Assembly: GCA_002327415.1 (NCBI GenBank)
Contig: DCVU01000104.1
Location: 6,747-16,147 of the forward strand
DNA from: Smithella sp. UBA2180
GTDB lineage: Bacteria > Desulfobacterota > Syntrophia > Syntrophales > Smithellaceae
Direction: 5' to 3'
Length of the DNA stretch: 9,401 bases
Every line of letters begins with the position of its first letter. The first letter of the stretch is position 1. A model generated the notes under the pieces. That model had not been told where the DNA came from. It saw only the letters and a list, made by a program, of their open reading frames with translations, and searched no databases. The translations under genes were made by a program, and so were the position numbers. Below are positions 6,866 through 9,401 of this stretch, piece after piece.

Positions 6866-7024
6866 ATGAATGAGTTGAAAGAAAACTTTTTTCATGTTCG
6901 TGACCTCACTAAGGTTTATACAATGGGTGAAGTTGAGGTGCACGCCCTGCGCGGTGTCAACATGGAACTATACGCCGGTAAACTGGTGTTCTGCTTGGGC
7001 CTTCGGGAAGCGGTAGTTTATTAA
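6866..7024 (+). pseudogene. frameshifted 5' remnant of an ABC-transporter ATPase (LolD/MacB type)
   Basis: ATG 6866 opens a 52-codon frame whose first 41 residues match the start of LolD/MacB-family ATPases: HVRDLTKVYTMGEVEVHALRG (10-30) followed by VNMELYAGKLV. Such proteins continue into a Walker A motif. Here the frame reads FCLGLREAVVY and stops, but shifting by one base from about 6989 gives LLGPSGSG (6991-7014), the Walker A start, then SLLIN instead of KSTLLN. The simplest reading is loss of one base near 6988-6989, further small losses around 7014, and deletion of everything downstream (Q-loop, signature, Walker B). A working gene would have about 220-235 codons. It lies in the 265-base gap between the barrel gene and the next secreted-protein gene, with only a weak AAGG ribosome site. 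No permease partner is visible nearby. Confidence 0.8.
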
Positions 7025-7071
7025 TAAATAAGTTTAATTTTATTACAATATTTGGAAAGGAGAAATAAATT

Positions 7072-7698
7072 ATGAACCGTTTAAAACTTTACTCTGTTGT
7101 TGCTGCGGTTACATTAATCGTGGCGGTAATCCTTCCATGGACGGCCTTTGCGGAATCGGAATCGCAATCTTCAATCGAGCAAACTTTTCAAAAAGCTAAG
7201 CAGAATTATTTGGAGAAAAACATGAGTTCGGCTGCCCGGCAAATTCAAAAGGGTGCATCGTACATGAAAGCTCGAGCTGAAAAAGCGTCTGATAAGGGAA
7301 AAGAGGCACTAAATGCGTCGGCTAAAGAATTGGAAAAGCTGGCTAATGATGTAAAGAAAGGAATAGTAACCTCGGTAAAAAAAATAGAAGAAACCTTTGC
7401 GCGTGCCTACATCGCCTTGGCTTCGGATTCCCATATCAAGTCAACGGAATCATGGGCAAAGAAAGAGAAGGCAAAAGCCGGTGATGCTCTTGATTTAGCC
7501 AATAAGTATTTGGAGCGTAGTTTTGCCTGGGCCGGTCAGAAAATTGAAACAGGTACGAAAGAAGCTATGAAAAAATCTAAAGAACTTTCGTTGAAATTGA
7601 AGAAAAAAGGTAGTGTAGTGGCTGAAGATGTCGGGAAAGGATTGAAAAATGCGGGTGACGAAATTGAAAAATTTGGTAAAAAAATTTCTCCTCAGTGA
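7072..7698 (+). CDS. secreted Lys/Ala-rich helical protein of unknown function
   Basis: I do not recognise a named family with confidence. The 208-residue protein has a clear Sec signal peptide (MNRLK, long hydrophobic core, PWTAFA) with a likely cut after Ala27. The mature part is almost wholly predicted helix, rich in Lys, Ala and Glu with no Cys or Pro before the last few residues. It contains related helical segments such as AARQIQKGASYMKARAEKAS (about 54-73), KELEKLANDVKKGI (83-96), VKKIEETFARAYIALAS (100-116) and WAKKEKAKAGDALDLANKYL (126-145), with a paired SWAKK/FAWAG theme, and it ends in a run of KKxG repeats. Amphipathic helix packing like that of apolipoprotein- or YfdX-like periplasmic proteins is possible. 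ATG 7072 has AAGGAG (7057-7062) 9 bases upstream. It lies just after the ATPase remnant; TACAAT (7044-7049) could be a -10, without a good -35. Likely periplasmic; function unknown. Confidence 0.8.
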   Translation: MNRLKLYSVVAAVTLIVAVILPWTAFAESESQSSIEQTFQKAKQNYLEKNMSSAARQIQKGASYMKARAEKASDKGKEALNASAKELEKLANDVKKGIVTSVKKIEETFARAYIALASDSHIKSTESWAKKEKAKAGDALDLANKYLERSFAWAGQKIETGTKEAMKKSKELSLKLKKKGSVVAEDVGKGLKNAGDEIEKFGKKISPQ

Positions 7699-7776
7699 GT
7701 GCCTTGAATTCGACGCGTATCAGATGCACCAGTTGTGCTTTGTAACGTTTACTTTTCCAGAGGTTACCCAACAGAG

Positions 7777-8619
7777 ATGCAAGTAATTCCTGCTGATGCC
7801 TCGACTGTAATGCTCCTACGCGCTTGTCCCGATGCCGGAATAAAGGATATTGAAATTCTGATGGTCCGGAGAAATAGCAAGAGCAGCTTTGTTCCGGGCT
7901 ATCATGTATTTCCGGGTGGCGTTGTGGATCCCGAAGATTTTGAAGTTGGGATTGAACGTTTTATCCGTGGGATTGATCGCGCAAGCGCCACACGTATTCT
8001 TTCTGATATGCCGCGTCCTGAAAAGGCTCTGGGAGCTTGGGTGGCAGCAATCCGCGAAACATTTGAGGAAGTAGGAGTTCTGCTTGCGCAGAATAAAAAT
8101 GGCGCGCCTGTCACGATCAGAGCGGAAGAGAAGCGCCGGCGTTTTTGTGATTACCGCAAAGCGCTCATCGAGGGTAAAATGCATTTTTCTGAGGTGCTTA
8201 CGGCGGAAGAGCTTCTTCTGCCGCTCGACCGACTTCATTATTTTTCACATTGGATTACGCCTGAACCTTTTCCACTGCGCTACGATGTTCGTTTCTTTGT
8301 TACTCAGATGCCTCCAGATCAAGACGTTATGCATGACGGCGTTGAACTGACCGGACACGTCTGGATTCGTCCATCAGAGGCGCTCAGGCAATACGAGCAG
8401 GGAATATTGGATATGGTTTTGCCTCAAATCATGACACTTGAAAATATAAAACGTTTCCAAACCGTTGCGGATGTTATTGACTCAGCCCGCAAACGCCACG
8501 TTCCCGCCACGCTGACCAAAATCAAACGGATTGAAGGCAAGGATGTTGAAGTGATGCCTAATGGATCAGTTTTTGAAACTCGCCTGCCTGTTTATTCCTG
8601 GCCAGACCAGAATGATTAA
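7777..8619 (+). CDS. Nudix hydrolase, NUDT19-like with split Nudix box
   Basis: This is a hydrolase of nucleoside diphosphates linked to another moiety, 280 residues. The Nudix box is interrupted: FPGGVVDPED (45-54) is separated by about 35 residues from AIRETFEEVGVLL (91-103), which holds the REUxEExGU core (Arg93, Glu94, Glu97, Glu98, Gly100). This inserted layout, together with HWITPEPFPLRYDVRFFV (158-175), is characteristic of the NUDT19 branch, whose animal members cleave CoA and acyl-CoA; a CoA-type substrate here is inference only. The N-terminal ADASTVMLLRA strand (6-16) and MVRRNSKSSFVPGYHVFPGG are typical. ATG 7777 is preferred, with AGAGG at 7759-7763; a GTG at 7735 is in frame but would add a non-conserved stretch and lacks a ribosome site. 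No signal peptide, so cytoplasmic. It is 78 bases after the previous gene and appears independent in function. Confidence 0.88.
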   Translation: MQVIPADASTVMLLRACPDAGIKDIEILMVRRNSKSSFVPGYHVFPGGVVDPEDFEVGIERFIRGIDRASATRILSDMPRPEKALGAWVAAIRETFEEVGVLLAQNKNGAPVTIRAEEKRRRFCDYRKALIEGKMHFSEVLTAEELLLPLDRLHYFSHWITPEPFPLRYDVRFFVTQMPPDQDVMHDGVELTGHVWIRPSEALRQYEQGILDMVLPQIMTLENIKRFQTVADVIDSARKRHVPATLTKIKRIEGKDVEVMPNGSVFETRLPVYSWPDQND

Positions 8620-8675
8620 TTTGGCAGACTGATATTTTATAATTAGTTATACTTTTCAATACAGGTTGTGTGCAG

Positions 8676-9221
8676 ATGAAAGCATTACGGGAATGGATTA
8701 TAAATATTATATACGAAGGGGCAACGAGCACAAAAAAAATTCGGATGTTTCTTACCCCGTTGGTCGGTTTTATTTTTTTCTGTATCGTATTGCTGTTAAT
8801 CATTACATCTTTTTTTCTGGATCGGTTTTTTGGATTTGCGGAATTTATTTCCAAACCTTTGGAAATAACGATTTCCATACCCTTTCTGATCATAGGCGCC
8901 TTTTTATGGTTATGGTCTGCAGTAAGATTCTTTAAAACAAAAGGAACTCCTGTGCCGATAAATCCGCCGCCGAAACTCGTTACCGACGGCCCTTATGCTT
9001 ATTCAAGAAATCCAATGATGACTGGTCTTTTTATGGTAATGGCCGGGATTGGCATCTTCTTCGGTTCGATAACTCTCACATTCATAATGACGCCGCTGTT
9101 TGTTTTTATGAGCATTCTTGAATTTAAATATATTGAAGAACCGGAGCTGAAGAAGCGTTTCGGAAAAGAATACACTGAGTATAAAGAAAAGACTCCTATA
9201 ATTATTCCCCGGATTCATTGA
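8676..9221 (+). CDS. isoprenylcysteine carboxyl methyltransferase / phospholipid methyltransferase family membrane protein
   Basis: This 181-residue integral membrane protein belongs to the ICMT/PEMT-like methyltransferases, which use S-adenosylmethionine at the membrane surface. It has hydrophobic helices near 27-48, 63-83, 114-130 and 131-148. The diagnostic C-terminal region is present: PPPKLVTDGPYAYSRNPMMTG (97-117), containing the GPYxYxRNPxxxG motif of the SAM site, and EEPELKKRFGKEYTEYKEK (154-172), containing the ExxLxxxFGxEYxxY motif. The acceptor (a lipid, isoprenoid or small amine) cannot be told from sequence; bacterial members are usually annotated only as methyltransferase-family proteins. 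ATG 8676 is preferred, with AGG (8663-8665) 10 bases upstream; an in-frame GTG at 8670 is closer than usual to that site. It follows the Nudix gene by 56 AT-rich bases that contain TATAAT (8638-8643) but no -35 at proper distance. Confidence 0.88.
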   Translation: MKALREWIINIIYEGATSTKKIRMFLTPLVGFIFFCIVLLLIITSFFLDRFFGFAEFISKPLEITISIPFLIIGAFLWLWSAVRFFKTKGTPVPINPPPKLVTDGPYAYSRNPMMTGLFMVMAGIGIFFGSITLTFIMTPLFVFMSILEFKYIEEPELKKRFGKEYTEYKEKTPIIIPRIH

Positions 9222-9296
9222 AATTGAAGAAAAAAGGCAGGCAATCTTAGCCCACCTTAACTAATCAGCGCAATGCTTTTTAAATCATTTTCCCTC

Positions 9297-9324
9297 TTGA
9301 CAAATTTTAAATTAGTTGTATTAT
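9297..9324 (+). promoter_or_regulatory. sigma70-type promoter of the gene cut by the window end
   Basis: A perfect TTGACA (9297-9302) and TATTAT (9319-9324, five of six) are spaced by 16 bases. The expected start point, about seven bases after the -10, falls at about 9331, which is the A of the ATG of the next frame. Its -10 is covered by a palindrome. Confidence 0.6.
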
Positions 9325-9329
9325 ACAAC
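9315..9329. promoter_or_regulatory. perfect 15-bp palindrome over the -10: probable operator
   Basis: GTTGTA (9315-9320) and TACAAC (9324-9329) are exact inverted repeats around TTA. The element overlaps the -10 hexamer and ends one base before ATG 9331, a classic place for a repressor dimer to block RNA polymerase. I cannot assign it to a regulator family; it is too close to the start to act as a terminator. Confidence 0.5.
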
Positions 9330-9330
9330 C

Positions 9331-9401
9331 ATGTTAACGCAAATTAAAGAAAATACAAAAGAGTTGATGGAAGTATTGGGCGGGCTTTCGCAGGTATTGC
9401 G
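9331..9401 (+). CDS. start of a gene truncated by the window end, unidentified
   Basis: ATG 9331 opens a frame of 23 complete codons that runs off the window, beginning MLTQIKENTKELMEVLGGLS. The segment looks like an amphipathic helix. No Shine-Dalgarno precedes it, and the predicted transcription start is at or beside the ATG, so it may be a leaderless message, or translation may begin further on; an in-frame ATG at 9367 has only AAAGAG three bases before it. The palindrome over its -10 suggests a self-regulated gene, perhaps a transcription factor, but the visible part is too short to identify a family. Confidence 0.45.
   Translation, partial: MLTQIKENTKELMEVLGGLSQVL

Noticed and set aside
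7726..7738. Small inverted repeat GCAC/GTGC after the secreted-protein gene, considered as a terminator
   Set aside because: Only four base pairs, not followed by a T-run; too weak to call.
7816..8238. Minus-strand open frame of 140 codons opposite the Nudix gene
   Set aside because: The + strand frame has a full Nudix signature; the antisense frame has no start context or motif.

Overview
The window looks like a chromosomal stretch from a Gram-negative bacterium of moderate GC content. Gene content and protein style suggest the former Deltaproteobacteria (Desulfobacterota, perhaps Syntrophales). This placement is inferred from a pyruvoyl-type arginine decarboxylase, a complete outer-membrane lipid asymmetry operon and a Lys/Ala-rich secreted helical protein; no rRNA or other phylogenetic marker is present. 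All genes seen are on the + strand.

Layout. Positions 1-1679 hold two stand-alone metabolic genes: a complete pyruvoyl-dependent arginine decarboxylase (171-719) and an alpha/beta hydrolase (795-1679). A good sigma70-type promoter (1687-1714) then precedes a tight operon, 1762-6806: mlaE permease, mlaF ATPase, mlaD MCE protein, mlaC periplasmic carrier, mlaA outer-membrane lipoprotein, and a signal-peptide-bearing outer-membrane beta-barrel whose start codon directly follows the mlaA stop. Together they encode an envelope-spanning phospholipid transport route: MlaA (perhaps with the barrel) in the outer membrane, MlaC as the periplasmic shuttle, and MlaFED in the inner membrane. No mlaB (STAS subunit) gene is present. 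Instead MlaF carries an unusual C-terminal extension of about 150 residues that reads as a degenerate GGDEF-like domain. This is the most interesting feature of the window.

Downstream, 6866-7024 is the 5' remnant of an ABC-transporter ATPase of the LolD/MacB type, frameshifted just before the Walker A motif and then lost. It is followed by a small secreted helical protein of unknown function (7072-7698), a NUDT19-like Nudix hydrolase with a split Nudix box (7777-8619), and an isoprenylcysteine/phospholipid methyltransferase-family membrane protein (8676-9221). The window ends in the first 23 codons of another gene. Its promoter has a -35/-10 pair with a perfect 15-bp palindrome over the -10, and the predicted transcription start falls at or next to the ATG.

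There is no sign of CRISPR arrays, tRNA or rRNA genes, integrases or insertion sequences. No stretch longer than 300 bases lacks a gene or gene remnant.
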